From Mesostigma viride (lineage: Eukaryota > Streptophyta > Mesostigmatophyceae > Mesostigmatales > Mesostigmataceae), in contig RPFO01001805.1 of NCBI GenBank assembly GCA_009746045.1, positions 1 through 64,000 on the forward strand: a stretch of 64,000 nucleotides of DNA, given 5' to 3'. The notes under the pieces were generated by a model. It did not search any database. It saw nothing but the letters and a program-made list of their open reading frames with translations, and was not told where the DNA came from. Shown piece after piece: positions 20,721 through 30,468 of this stretch; position 1 is the first letter of the stretch; the number at the start of each line of letters is the position of its first letter. Position numbers and translations under genes: made by a program.

Positions 20721-21131
20721 ATGAATCCCGAAGAGCGGTTACAAAAGCCCGGCGCCGCGCCGACTCCTCCCCCAGCCCCGGCCCCGGTCGCGCCGTCGTT
20801 CCTGTCCGTATGCTTCGGATCCGGCCTGAAGATCTTCGACATCATCGTGTCCCCCCTTATCTGGATCGCTGTTTCCGTCGCGTGGACGAGAATGATGCAG
20901 ATCGATCAGGAAGAAGAAACCGTCAAGACGGTCCTCGTAAAGTCCGTACCGTTTTTCGTGCAGTTGCTGATCACGTGCGTCATCTTCGTGCCTGGTTTCG
21001 TGCGCGCGGGGCTCGTGAAGGGCGTGTTGGCGTTTTTACTCGTCAGCTACGTGCGTTTTAACGTCGCCAACGTGTACGCCATGCTCTTTACGAGGTCCTT
21101 GGAGTCCGAGGACGAAGATATCGAATCCTAA
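20721..21131 (+). CDS. Small membrane protein with two or three helices
   Basis: 136 residues from ATG 20721. A Pro/Ala-rich N-terminus leads into a hydrophobic segment (IFDIIVSPLIWIAVSVAW), a short acidic loop (DQEEETVK) and further hydrophobic stretches (VPFFVQLLITCVIFVPGFV, then LVKGVLAFLLVSYV), and it ends in an acidic tail. This topology is common for virion membrane proteins. TATA-like TTTTTATAC lies about 40 bases upstream. No family assignment. Confidence 0.6.
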   Translation: MNPEERLQKPGAAPTPPPAPAPVAPSFLSVCFGSGLKIFDIIVSPLIWIAVSVAWTRMMQIDQEEETVKTVLVKSVPFFVQLLITCVIFVPGFVRAGLVKGVLAFLLVSYVRFNVANVYAMLFTRSLESEDEDIES

Positions 21132-21144
21132 GGTAGGAATCGGA

Positions 21145-21354
21145 ATGTTTTCGTGCTTCGCTCCGAAACCGCGATCCCCGACCGGCCTTTGGACGGGCCC
21201 GCGCTACTCTCCGCCTTCCGAGCCTCCGCGTTCTCCCGCGAAAATGACCGCGGGTCTCGCGCGAGTGATCGAGTTTCGGTACAACCGGTACTGGTCGAAG
21301 CGTCGAAAGGCCGAAGCGACAGCGGAAAAGAAGGGTTCGCCCCCCGAGCGTTGA
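21145..21354 (+). CDS. Small basic hypothetical protein
   Basis: 69 residues from ATG 21145, 13 bases after the preceding stop, on the same strand. Pro/Ser/Arg-rich start, then a basic helix (RVIEFRYNRYWSKRRKAEATAEKK). The compact spacing favours a real gene; composition and length alone would not. No homologue recognised. Confidence 0.35.
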   Translation: MFSCFAPKPRSPTGLWTGPRYSPPSEPPRSPAKMTAGLARVIEFRYNRYWSKRRKAEATAEKKGSPPER

Positions 21355-21380
21355 AAAACTTGTTCGATTCCCGTGTAAAG

Positions 21381-21644
21381 ATGTCTCGACCCGTTCTCCC
21401 TGCACCCTCCTACGACAAGGAGACCGCGGCGGCGTTTAACGCGATCCTTGACAGAGTGTTGAGGGACAATCCCGAGCTGCAAAAGCTCGTGACGTACGTC
21501 GAGGAGGAGGGTGGGACGTTTACCCCCGTTTGCAAACCGTCGGCGATGGTCGCCATTCTTCGGAAACTGCCTGTCCAAAACGAGGAGCAGCGAGAGAATA
21601 TGCGCATCCTCTGCCGCAACTACCTCGGCGCCGAACTGGACTGA
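21381..21644 (+). CDS. Small helical hypothetical protein
   Basis: 87 residues from ATG 21381, 26 bases after the preceding stop. It has regular helical periodicity (AAAFNAILDRVLRDNPELQKLVTYVEEEGG, then SAMVAILRKLPVQNEEQRENMRILCRNYLG). Another frame runs through from 21153, but the amino-acid pattern is convincing only after this ATG. No family recognised. Confidence 0.5.
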   Translation: MSRPVLPAPSYDKETAAAFNAILDRVLRDNPELQKLVTYVEEEGGTFTPVCKPSAMVAILRKLPVQNEEQRENMRILCRNYLGAELD

Positions 21645-22106
21645 TCCGGACTGGCGCGGCGCTCTGAACGGTTCCACGGTTCGAGACGCTTCGACCGCGT
21701 TCGTGGACGACGGGATTAATTCGATGCGTGGGACATGAACACGCGAAAACACCACGCCGTCATGTCTGACGTCGTGAGGTTCCTCCACCCTTTAACCCCT
21801 AAACCGTCCTCGTGCCGATTTTCGACTGCGAGTTTTTCTCATGCCTCACGTTCGGCATGAGTTTGTGCGCCCTGTAGGGATTTGGCGGGAAGGTTTTGGC
21901 GGGAACCAACTAGACCCCCGAAAAGATCTAGATTCACTCTATCCGTAGGACACTTGTCTGACCGTATTTGACCACCGTATCAGGGTGGAAACCCTGGTCA
22001 AAGTCAACAGGGTACCCTGGTGCATGCAGGTTTTGGCGGTAAAAAAAATTGACAAAAACGTACGAAAACGAAGGATGCGAAAAAAGGGGGGAGCGCGGAC
22101 GTAGAC

Positions 22107-24530
22107 ATGGCGGACGAAATGCAGGCAGATATACGGACTTTCAAGGTAAAGAAGGGCATTTTCATTGCAGTGCCTGTGGAAAAGTTCGGACTAGACTGGG
22201 CGATACAGCAGTATGGGGAAAAACACAGCGAGGTACGTTTGCCGGGCAAGGTAGTGACAGTGAACAGGTCCGGAGATGGTGCACGTTGCTATTTCCCGGA
22301 CGACAAGCTCACATACCCATTCACCCGTGAGCAGATTTTCATATATTCGTGCAGCTCAGATGAGTACGAAGCTCTAGTGAAAGAATGCGCAGCCAGGAAG
22401 GTCCCAACGGCAGGTAGCAGTGACGATGATAGCGAGCAGGGCCAGGATAGCGATTCTGACGCCGGCGAGGACGACGACGACAAATCCGAGGATATCGAGC
22501 TGCCCACACCGGTCAAGCGACGCGAGCCGGGGAAGCGCGCTGTCGGCAACCCGAAGAAGAACCCAGCCATCAGCCACGCCCCGAAAAGGCGCCGTCAGAC
22601 CAAGGCGGCGGCCAGCGAGAGCGTTGTCTCGGACGCTTCCGATGACGACTTTGTTTACCAGAAGGGTGCGGAGGGTCCGGTGCCGAGCGGTGAGGCTGAG
22701 CTCGATGATTCGTTTTTTCCTGACGATACGCCTGCCACTGAGGAGCCAGCCGAGACCGTCTGGAAATTTGGTTTCGGCAAGCCAGGCGTGTTTCCTTTTC
22801 CCGATACTCCGGTGCTGTCGCCGATGACGGGTACCGCCTGCTATCAAAACCTTTCCCCTGCCCAGCTCAAGTTTGGGCCCCTCGGGCTTTTCTCCCTTTT
22901 CTGGTCCCAGCGTGATGTCATGGCCAAGATTGTCAAGGAGACCAACGACTATGCTGAGCTCAAGGGGGCGGGCAAGCCAGGTGGGCGTGAGTGGCATCCG
23001 TTAACACTGCATGAGATGGGCAAATTTCTGGGCATCGTCATCACCATGGCCCTGGGCAGGTTCCCTTCGAGGGATGACTACTTTTCCAGCGAGGGGATGG
23101 GTGTGGCAAAGCCCGTCTGCTTCCAAGACGTGATGCCGCAGAAGCGGTTCGAGCAAATTGCACGCTTCCTCCACTGCCAGCCGACTGCCCAGCGCCCTGC
23201 CCGCGACACTGACCCGAGGGCGCACATCCTCTGGCAGACCCTGTGGCTCGAGGAGCACCTCAACGCCGCGTACATCAAGTACGTGAAGCCCGGGGACCGC
23301 ATCGCGCTGGACGAGCGCTCCATCCCCACGCGCCACAAGATGTCCCCCGTGAAGTGCTTCAACCCCACGAAGCCCGAGCAATTCCACATCAAGCTGTTCG
23401 CTCTGAACGACAAGACGGGCTACCTGCTCAAGGTGGAGACCTACGACAAGGTCAAGGAGGAGGACCACACGTTCAAGGTGGTGACGCGCATGGTGTCCGT
23501 GCTCGAGCGCCCCGCCATCGTCGCGATGGACCGGTTCTACACGAGCAAGCGCGCCATCGACTCAGTCGCTGAGATGGGCCACCGCGTGGTCGGCACCATC
23601 TGCGCGAACCGCAAGGGGCTGCCCTTCGATGAGGTGGCGAAGCTCATGCCCAAGAAGAAGGAGGTGGAGCAGGGTGACTACGCGTGGGCGGCAAGCAACG
23701 AGGGGCACCTGCTGTGCAGCTGGCAGGACAAGAAGCCGGTGTGGACCCTCTCCAAGGGGCTGGGCGCCCTTGCGGAGGTGGCGGTCACCCGGCACGGCGG
23801 CCACACCGGGGTGCGGAAGACGGTGACCGCACCCCACAACATCGTGGAGTATTGGCTCACCTACAAGGCCACGGACGTGTGCGACCAATACTGCGCCGAG
23901 TACGACGTGTGCAAGGCCCTTGTGACGAGGGTGTGGTGGGTGCGCCTGCTGATGGGGCACTTCGCCAACGTGCTCACCAACAGCTACCTGCTGCACGTGA
24001 TGATCCACACGGAGTCCAAGACCGCCATGACCCACTCGAGGTTCCTGAGCGTGCTGGCCAAGGAGCTCGAGGCGAACGCGTGGCCGGGCGCAACCGTGCC
24101 CATCCGTGAGCTGCAGGCCGCGGACATCCCCCTCAGCCGCACGGTGGGCCGATTTGGCCCCCTGCACTACCCCGCCAAGAAGATCCCGTGGGTGGAGCAG
24201 GTGCTGTGCCAACTGTGCTGCGCGCAAGGCAGGAAGCACAAGACCTCGGTCATGTGCGAGCACTGTGACATGGCGTTCTGCAGCAACAGCGAGCGGAACT
24301 GCTTCGGCCTCTTCCACTCCGGGCAGGTGGAGGGGCTGGACTTCAACGTGACGAAGCAGCGGGTATGGCAGCGCCTCTCCCAGCGTGGCGAATGCGCCAA
24401 GAATTTCAAGGGCGCCACTACCACGAGGGGGGCAGCAGCCACCACCCGGAAGCTCAAGGGGGTGGCGCGGCGCCGCCATCTCAGGGCGGAGCATGTCCGC
24501 CTGGGATATAGTCCTACGGAGGCTGACTAA
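22107..24530 (+). CDS. piggyBac-type transposase
   Basis: 807 residues from ATG 22107. The N-terminal 230 residues are acidic and low-complexity with basic patches. The DDE_Tnp_1_7 catalytic domain follows. Likely catalytic Asp residues are D402 (IALDERSIP), D475 (AMDRFYTSK, the counterpart of the family's MDNFYTS) and D593 in the VCDQY region. The C-terminus has a Cys-rich zinc-binding domain (C-x2-C, then C-x2-C, FC and CFGLFH, residues about 710-750), as usual in the family. All parts are present and unbroken, so the protein may still be active. Its very GC-rich, uniform codon use differs from the flanking viral genes. Confidence 0.93.
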   Translation: MADEMQADIRTFKVKKGIFIAVPVEKFGLDWAIQQYGEKHSEVRLPGKVVTVNRSGDGARCYFPDDKLTYPFTREQIFIYSCSSDEYEALVKECAARKVPTAGSSDDDSEQGQDSDSDAGEDDDDKSEDIELPTPVKRREPGKRAVGNPKKNPAISHAPKRRRQTKAAASESVVSDASDDDFVYQKGAEGPVPSGEAELDDSFFPDDTPATEEPAETVWKFGFGKPGVFPFPDTPVLSPMTGTACYQNLSPAQLKFGPLGLFSLFWSQRDVMAKIVKETNDYAELKGAGKPGGREWHPLTLHEMGKFLGIVITMALGRFPSRDDYFSSEGMGVAKPVCFQDVMPQKRFEQIARFLHCQPTAQRPARDTDPRAHILWQTLWLEEHLNAAYIKYVKPGDRIALDERSIPTRHKMSPVKCFNPTKPEQFHIKLFALNDKTGYLLKVETYDKVKEEDHTFKVVTRMVSVLERPAIVAMDRFYTSKRAIDSVAEMGHRVVGTICANRKGLPFDEVAKLMPKKKEVEQGDYAWAASNEGHLLCSWQDKKPVWTLSKGLGALAEVAVTRHGGHTGVRKTVTAPHNIVEYWLTYKATDVCDQYCAEYDVCKALVTRVWWVRLLMGHFANVLTNSYLLHVMIHTESKTAMTHSRFLSVLAKELEANAWPGATVPIRELQAADIPLSRTVGRFGPLHYPAKKIPWVEQVLCQLCCAQGRKHKTSVMCEHCDMAFCSNSERNCFGLFHSGQVEGLDFNVTKQRVWQRLSQRGECAKNFKGATTTRGAAATTRKLKGVARRRHLRAEHVRLGYSPTEAD

Positions 24531-25811
24531 GAATGCTAGCATTTGTTGCCTACGTGGCATGGCATTTGGCCTTTCCTGCCCGCGCTCATGCGCGCCGTGT
24601 ATCACCATGGGCCGGCATGGTTTGAAGTGTGTGTTATTGTTTCATGGACCCACCTGTGCATGTGTTATTTGGTTTCATGTTGTTAGCCTGGGTTATTGTT
24701 TCATGGTCATGTCTTATTAGCTTTCATGTTTATGCATAACTTGTGCAGTTTGAAAATCTGCTCCGTGATGGTCACAGTGCCACCTATTTCTAGTTGGCAA
24801 TTTTCAGTGTTACTGCATGCATGGTCCCTTGGTCACTAATTTATCTAGGAGTGCTGGGATGTTTTGACTTTGTGTCATTGAAGGTCCATCATGCATGTAA
24901 AAATAAGTACCACAGTATTAGCGGGTCTGCAAGCATTTACGCTTATTGTGGCATATATTTGTGCCACATAGGCTGGAATAAACATAATCATGCATGTTTC
25001 ATGCTTACCTATCATTTCCATGTTCAAAACTGCACTAGGATGTTTATTCTAGCCCCCCAAAAACTGGTGACTCAAAATAGTCACCAGCTATTTTTAGCAT
25101 TATCTTGTGGGTCCCTGGGTGAAACAAGACATGTAAGTGTTTGGATGTAGTGCTTGGGTACAGTTGCAGTCCCCCCTGAAATACTAGGGTGAAATCCAAG
25201 GTATACGTGCTCCATCATGCATGATAAGGTTGTGAACCCCGTACTCGCGGCCCGCGCGTAGTCGTCTCCAATCATATCCGGCAGGGACCTGCAGCGGTTA
25301 TGGCAGGTATTGGTGGCACACAGGTTGGAATAAGTGTTAGCATGCATGTTTGCCCATACTCCATGCTTACCTATCGTTTCCATGTTCAAAACTGCACTAG
25401 GATGCCTATTTTAGCCCCCAAAAACTCGCGACTCAAAATAGTCACCAGTTATTTTTAGCACCAGCTGATGGGTCCCTGGGGTAGTTACAATTTTTAGTGT
25501 TTGTATCCCATCCTAACTAAAAAATCTATCTACAAAACCAACCCCAGGGTCAACTCATTGAGGAAAGGGGTCTATCATCCATTATAAGGGTGTCACCGCG
25601 CACACTCACCGTACCCCCCTGAGGGGGGGCTATTTATAGAGCAGGGGGGCTAGCACTGGGACCACCCACTATACCCCCAGGTGGGCCCTAATATGGTTAT
25701 GCTTGGTTCCTAGTATGGTCTAGAAAAAATAATTAGGCTGAATGGGGGCACCTGTGGCATACTGTGCAACTCGTGACTCATTTTAGTCACGAGTCAAAGA
25801 CAGTTGAGGGG
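24531..25811 (+). repeat. piggyBac 3' region with internal ~180-bp direct repeat
   Basis: No gene is visible here. Two imperfect copies of a stretch of about 180 bases lie at about 24950-25130 and 25303-25490, each containing a G-G/C-T-G-A-C-T hairpin around CAAAAT (for example GGTGACT-CAAAAT-AGTCACC). A third hairpin of the same kind ends the element. Such subterminal repeats may bind the transposase; that is an inference. Confidence 0.6.
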
Positions 25812-26867
25812 TTAAACGGTGCAGAGGACCATCCCCGTTTTGCTAAGAAAATTCGAGTTTCTCCTGATGAAAAGGTGTCAGTGTACGACGGGCTTGGTGC
25901 CCTTGGGTTTAAGAACCCCCGTGATGTTTGGTGCGCCTTGCAAAAGGCGCATCCCGAAGTTGTCGGGCTAACCGACAACTTCCGTTTTCCAGGTCAGGGG
26001 CAGCGAGACACCCCGGTGACCGACCGTCAGGGGTTGAGTCGCATCATCATGCTCCTTCCCGGCAAGATGGCTGCCAAGTTTCGTGAGAACATCTCCATCC
26101 TCCTCGAGCGGTACCTGAACGCGGACGTGTCATTGGCCGACGATATCTACGCGAGGGCATCGGAGAAGGTGGCCTTGGAAGACGACAAGCGCGTCAAGAG
26201 CTGTCAGAGCACCAAGGAGCACATGGCCGCCGTCAAGCTGTTCATGGACACCCCCGATAAGAAGGCCGGGCCGAAGGTGTACGCGTTCATCAACGAAACG
26301 GAGAACTTCGCCGTATCGGGAATGCACACGCCCGCTATTCGACACCTGCACAACATGAAGAAGAGCGACTCGACGCGCGACTACTTTACAGAGGAGATGA
26401 GCGCCGGAGTGGACTTGATGAACATAATCAACAAGAAGAACATTTCCAAGGGAATAGACCCCGTCAAGAGCATCACTCAGCTCGGAAGGGGCATGTTCGA
26501 CTTCTTTAAGGAGAACGGCGTCCACGAGGAAGCCAAGATCCCCGTGGACCGCGCGTTTGCGCTCGAGAATAAACGCAAGAGAGAGCAATACCTGACTAGT
26601 CGGAAGGCTCTCGAGGGTCCTCCCCAGCGCTTTCTTCCTATCACTTCTTAAACATCGAGTTGTATCGATATTTTACAAAAAGGGCCATAAATGAAGTAAT
26701 AATTGTTCATGAATAAAATCTGGCCGATGCTCGTTCAAAATGAAAAATATTTTTGCTTGATATAATACATAATATCAAAGATTCAATCTCGCCCGAGGCT
26801 GGCGACTCCTGCCCCTTTCTGAAAAGCCTCTCTTGCTATCGACGCCCTCCTACGGGCCGCCGAGCAG

Positions 26868-27270
26868 CTAGACAAGACGGACGCAGCTGCACTCGTCCGT
26901 CACACCGCAAAAACCCTCCACCACCGCGTTCCAAATAACGGCGCGGTTTTCATCGATTGAGTGTAGGCGTTTGCACACTTCAGGGGGCGTTTTCATGGCC
27001 ATCGCTCTGTTTGCCTTTTCTTCCATGTTTCTTATGACGTTCCTCATCGCCAGAACGATGTCATTCCGCTCTTTCGCGTTCATCCACCAGAACCCGAGCG
27101 GACGAGGCGCGTCTGGAACTTCCTTCAAAACCCTGCGCGAGGAGGAACGGTACGTAAGCGGCAACCCGGGCGAACCGTGGTAAGCGAACGAGTGTTTGGA
27201 TCCAATGCTTTGGTTCTCGATTCAAAAAAACGCACAAACTCACTCACGTTTTCGTTTTTGGCAGCATGTC
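26868..27270 (-). pseudogene. Degraded open frame, possible viral gene remnant
   Basis: A frame ending at 26868 encodes about 98 residues (charged helix MRNVIRNMEEKANRAMAMK near the end) but lacks a credible ATG start. Upstream, around 27270-27300, another frame has ATGs and a short Lys/Trp/Asp-rich peptide. The two can be joined only by assuming one or more frameshifts. I recognise no family. It may be a decayed viral gene, or simply chance reading frames between the BRO gene and the tRNA. Confidence 0.3.
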
Positions 27271-27440
27271 GTCCCACTCCTTCATGGCGAGTTTCAGATT
27301 CGCGCCTTTCATGGCTTGTTTTGGTTTTTGCGTCACTGTGTCCGCTGCGTCTCCCTTTCGTGGTCGCCCTTTTATCCTTTGCTCTACTGACCCTCTCCGG
27401 CGGTTACAAATCTCTCCGGATTCGTAACCGCCACGTGAAC

Positions 27441-27511
27441 GTTCTGGTAGCTCAGTGGAAGAGCGTCGGCCTTATGAACCGAAAGTCGCGAGTTCGAATC
27501 TCGCCCAGAAC
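27441..27511 (+). tRNA. tRNA-Ile(UAU)-like gene
   Basis: 71 bases fold as a full cloverleaf: acceptor stem GTTCTGG/CCAGAAC, D arm with GCTC/GAGC, anticodon stem TCGGC/ACCGA, T arm GCGAG-TTCGAAT-CTCGC. There is no intron and no encoded CCA. With the loop CTTATGA the anticodon is TAT, giving isoleucine (AUA codons). The lowest pair of the anticodon stem is a C-A mismatch, so a database check is needed to rule out another identity. It lies 34 bases before a small viral-type gene. Giant viruses often carry one or more tRNAs, frequently for AUA or Leu codons. Confidence 0.8.
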
Positions 27512-27545
27512 ATCGAAATTTTCTAGAACTTTCTTATACAACCAC

Positions 27546-27812
27546 ATGGCACAGTGCAGTGCGAAGACCAAGGATAATCACAAATGCAACAACGCCGCCC
27601 GAAAGGGCTACAAGACGTGCGCCTCCCACGCTCGAAAGTCGCGGAAGCACTCCGCGCACCAAGGCGGGTTCACGTGTCCTATGCGAGACCTGACCGCGGT
27701 CGAATCGACCCCCGTCCCGGGAGGCGATTTGAACGCAGGAGGGTATTCGGATTACGCGACGCCGGCCACGCACTCCATAGCCCAGCGCAGGTACCGAAAG
27801 AAGAGGCGCTAG
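27546..27812 (+). CDS. Small Cys/His zinc-motif protein
   Basis: 88 residues from ATG 27546, just after an AT-rich leader TTCTTATACA. The head reads C-x9-C-x8-C-x3-H (MAQCSAKTKDNHKCNN, YKTCASHARK), then basic residues, making it the fifth member here of the small zinc-motif family. The tail is Gly/Ser/Thr/Tyr-rich and ends in RRYRKKRR. A longer frame reads through the tRNA upstream, but only the part after this ATG resembles a protein. Function unknown. Confidence 0.6.
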   Translation: MAQCSAKTKDNHKCNNAARKGYKTCASHARKSRKHSAHQGGFTCPMRDLTAVESTPVPGGDLNAGGYSDYATPATHSIAQRRYRKKRR

Positions 27813-27977
27813 GTCGCGCACAGTAAAAAATTTTGAGAACTTGTAAATAACGGACACGCAGATGCCCTCCCACACTCGCTGGACGGAACAAGGGGCCACG
27901 CACGTTCGTTTTTCGGACAGAACGGAACGCAAGCCGCGCAAAATACCGCCGCCTGACGCGCAAGTGACAACGAGTCG

Positions 27978-28145
27978 TTAGGATGGCCGCGTAGAGCACG
28001 GCAATGGGGGAGATTCCTTCTGGACAGAACGCAGGGCCGAGGCGTACTCGGCGCACAATTTGGATCCCTCCGTGCTCATTCGCACCGTAGACCCTATATC
28101 TTTATCGTCGCTCGCGGCAGTTTCTGCGCTACAACAACAACCCAT
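27978..28145 (-). CDS. Short hypothetical protein with N-terminal Gly-Cys cluster
   Basis: The frame from ATG 28145 gives a product beginning MGCCCSAE, a possible N-myristoylation and palmitoylation signal, and runs about 55 residues. A following peptide (27941-27830, other frames) looks as if the gene once continued past a frameshift. Low confidence: it rests on the start context alone. Confidence 0.3.
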   Translation of the reverse strand: MGCCCSAETAASDDKDIGSTVRMSTEGSKLCAEYASALRSVQKESPPLPCSTRPS

Positions 28146-28328
28146 GGGCGTGCACACATTGTGAATGCGAAAAGGTTTTTTCATTGATTATCGTAAATAT
28201 TGCATGAATTGCACGGACAGACGCCGTACATGTACGCTATGGATTCGCGGACACAAGAGGCCCGCGCGCATCGTATCCTTTCGCGACTGTTTCAAAACCC
28301 CCGTCCTCTCTAGGACGAAGGAGGAGAA

Positions 28329-28985
28329 CTATTGAAGCACGGTGGTGTTCGAATATTGGTCCACGTGTCGCGTCGTAGCGCTCGACCACCACCCGGAACG
28401 TTCCCAATGAAATCCGGTCGTACTTCTTCCCGCCATGATTTCCTGACGCTCTAGCTGGTTGAACGTCTTGAACACGAAACTGTGCGCGCGTTCTTGCAGC
28501 GTCCAGTTCCTCCCGGCGACGTCGTACAGCCGCTCCTCCACTCTGCGCCTCATGCTGTTAGACACCCTCAACTCCATCACGTGCGTGATGCCTTCCTCCA
28601 ACTCCTCCCAAAGGGCCCACATCTTGCGGATTTTGTCGCCCCGGGGCGTGAAAACGGCGTCCTCGCACTCTTGGAGCCTTTCGGGCGCGAGGGCGGCCAT
28701 CACCCCTCGCAATTGTTCGTCCGTCCTCTGTTCGAGAAGAGGGTCGATGCGGTCGATCTCGGCCTCCTGACGAAACGCCAGCTCTTTGGAAACGGCGAGC
28801 TCCAAGTTCACGTACCGCCTTTTGAGATATTCCTCTTCCAACTTCTCTCGTTTCACCTCCTCGTACGCTTTCTGCGTGGCCTTGTTGATGCCATCGCCGA
28901 ACGGCCAAGACTTTTCCACGATCTTTTTGATGAGTTCCGGGGGGAGGGACTCGTAGGACGCGGGCTCTCCTTCACCGAGCTCCAT
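28329..28985 (-). CDS. F-box-like protein
   Basis: 218 residues from ATG 28985. An earlier GTG-started extension is not supported. Residues about 8-25 (YESLPPELIKKIVEKSW) resemble the start of an F-box. The rest is strongly charged and probably coiled coil (YEEVKREKLEEEYLKRRYVNLELAVSKELAFRQEAEID), with a Trp-rich end. It would be the third F-box-like protein of the viral part, fitting the habit of giant viruses of multiplying such genes. A complete LTR element sits 61 bases before its ATG, in its promoter region. Confidence 0.5.
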   Translation of the reverse strand: MELGEGEPASYESLPPELIKKIVEKSWPFGDGINKATQKAYEEVKREKLEEEYLKRRYVNLELAVSKELAFRQEAEIDRIDPLLEQRTDEQLRGVMAALAPERLQECEDAVFTPRGDKIRKMWALWEELEEGITHVMELRVSNSMRRRVEERLYDVAGRNWTLQERAHSFVFKTFNQLERQEIMAGRSTTGFHWERSGWWSSATTRHVDQYSNTTVLQ

Positions 28986-29045
28986 CGCTGCGAGAATGGC
29001 GTGCGAGGACGGGGACACCTTTCGTCAGAGAGCGGGTGACAATTT

Positions 29046-29690
29046 TGTCAAGGGTATATTTTACCCTATGTGCCCAACTACCTGTTTATATTTAATTCTG
29101 GCCGTCATGTTGTAAACGGAGGACTAATTAGGGTTGCGTCATTATTAATCGCACCCGCCTACCGTATTTCAGGCCGATAATTGAATAGGTTAGGAAGGGC
29201 TCGCCGTGATAATTACGGCACAGTTTATAGCACTAGAAATAGTGCCGTACAGCGAAAGTTATTGTATGCCGAAGTTGTACTATTTCCGGCACAAGACTTA
29301 ACGCACTGTAGGTGCCGACGGTACCATCCTCGGCCCACTATTCCGTGTTGGATATTTCTACCGACACGAGTTACTAGATGCCCCGTACTTAATGCGCTGG
29401 CATGTTAGCAAGACTTCTAGAATGTACGACTCTGAAGTTAAGTCGTTAAGTTATTGTCTTGCGCATAGCCGCCACCTTTGGTGGATATAGGCACGATGTT
29501 TGTGCTCGATGCCTTCACCTTACCTGTCCTAGCTGTCAGCTATGGACGATAATGGTCCCCACCCGGGAACCGCACCATGGCTTTGGCGGTCAAACGGTGG
29601 CAGTCCGTAACCTAAATATGAAATGAATAAATCGTCTATCAATTGTCTCAAGCAGTCTTGACGACCAAGGAATCAACCAAATTTCTAACA
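29046..29690. repeat. Left LTR (645 bp)
   Basis: Direct repeat of 30469-31113, with TGT...ACA ends. It contains short internal hairpins (GCCGTGATAATTACGGC; AGCACTAGAAATAGTGC). Confidence 0.9.
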
Positions 29691-30049
29691 CAAAGCCATT
29701 ACACAAATTCACCCTATGGACGTCAATTAGCGAGACCCGCCTGAAAATGGCGAGAGACGTAATGTATTTTCATGCATTATTATGGTCCGGAGGTTCGCGG
29801 CGTTGCTGTCGTCAAGCCGCATTGTAATTCCAGGAACTGGCCCAGTGCCGCGGCCTGATCAACCGCAGGCCTTATATTGCCAGATTCCAGGAAATTTTCC
29901 CCAGATTCCAGAGTGTGGCCGCGGCACTCATGCCAAATGCTGCTGAAGCTAGAGCCATACACGAGCTCAAGTTCAAATCGCGGCGGAGGCGAATTCGCAG
30001 CCCTCTTTGTGAAATTTCATTTTTTGCTGGGTGATCATGTCGGCCAGGC

Positions 30050-30200
30050 GCGGTATCCGCCTGCATTCTATGACTCGAATTTTTGTGAAGGCCGAGAAGC
30101 CAAGTGCGCAGGAGCCCAGCTGCCGAGAAGCCAAGTGCCGCAGAGCCGAGAAGCCAAGTGCGCAGGAGCCCAGAGCCGAGAAGCCAGTGCCATCCACGAG
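30050..30200. repeat. Short tandem repeats inside the LTR element
   Basis: About four imperfect copies of a unit around GCCGAGAAGCCAAGTGC with GCAGGAGCCCAG fillers, within the internal region (29691-30468). This stretch has no coding content; it may be a packaging or structural piece of the element, or simple repeat expansion. Confidence 0.6.
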
Positions 30201-30468
30201 TTAAGGAAATCGGGATTTTTTGTTCCGGTTCATGTCATCGGGTTCTGATGCTAAGCCCTGTATTCAAAAGCACACATTCGGGTTTTTTGTTGCTAATCCC
30301 CATGTCCAAAAGCACAAGTGTTAACCTCGCCTAAGCTCCAGTTTTTGTTGCAATGGTTCACCATGGAATGTTATCCCAAGTAAGGGGGGCTATACACCCT
30401 ACCTAAGCTAAAGGGAAAGTTACAACCATTGGATTATACCATAGTACTGGCTAGTTGAGCAAGGGGGG

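Larger units (their letters stand above)
21796..25811 (+). mobile_element. Complete piggyBac-type DNA transposon, 4.0 kb
   Basis: TTAA flanks lie at 21792-21795 and 25812-25815. The terminal inverted repeats agree at 11 of 13 positions: CCCCTAAACCGTC on the left, CCCCTCAACTGTC as the complement of the right end. TTAACCC at the edge is typical of piggyBac. Subterminal hairpins lie close to both ends (CTCATGCC with its complement at about 21838-21864; CTCGTGACT with its complement at about 25769-25795). The single gene inside encodes an apparently intact transposase. The element sits in the fifth percentile of a viral BRO-like gene, so it arrived after that gene was present here. Confidence 0.9.
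21762..26651 (+). pseudogene. BRO/MSV199-like gene 1, split by a piggyBac transposon
   Basis: The gene starts at ATG 21762, runs 34 bases to the TTAA at 21792-21795, and resumes at 25816 after the transposon. The two parts sum to 870 bases, 290 codons, in frame to the stop at 26651. Residues about 55-120 hold the BRO-like pattern also seen in the intact paralogue at 31381: FPGQGQRDTPVTDR, LPGKMAAKFR and LLERYLNADVSL. BRO-type proteins bind DNA and are thought to act as regulators in large DNA viruses and phages. The C-terminal half is charged and unassigned. Left alone, the 3' part is open from 25764, but its first 16 codons are transposon sequence. Confidence 0.8.

Noticed and set aside
23562..24608. 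A 348-codon reverse frame within the piggyBac transposase
   Set aside because: It is antisense to an intact transposase with catalytic motifs, and its composition is of shadow type.
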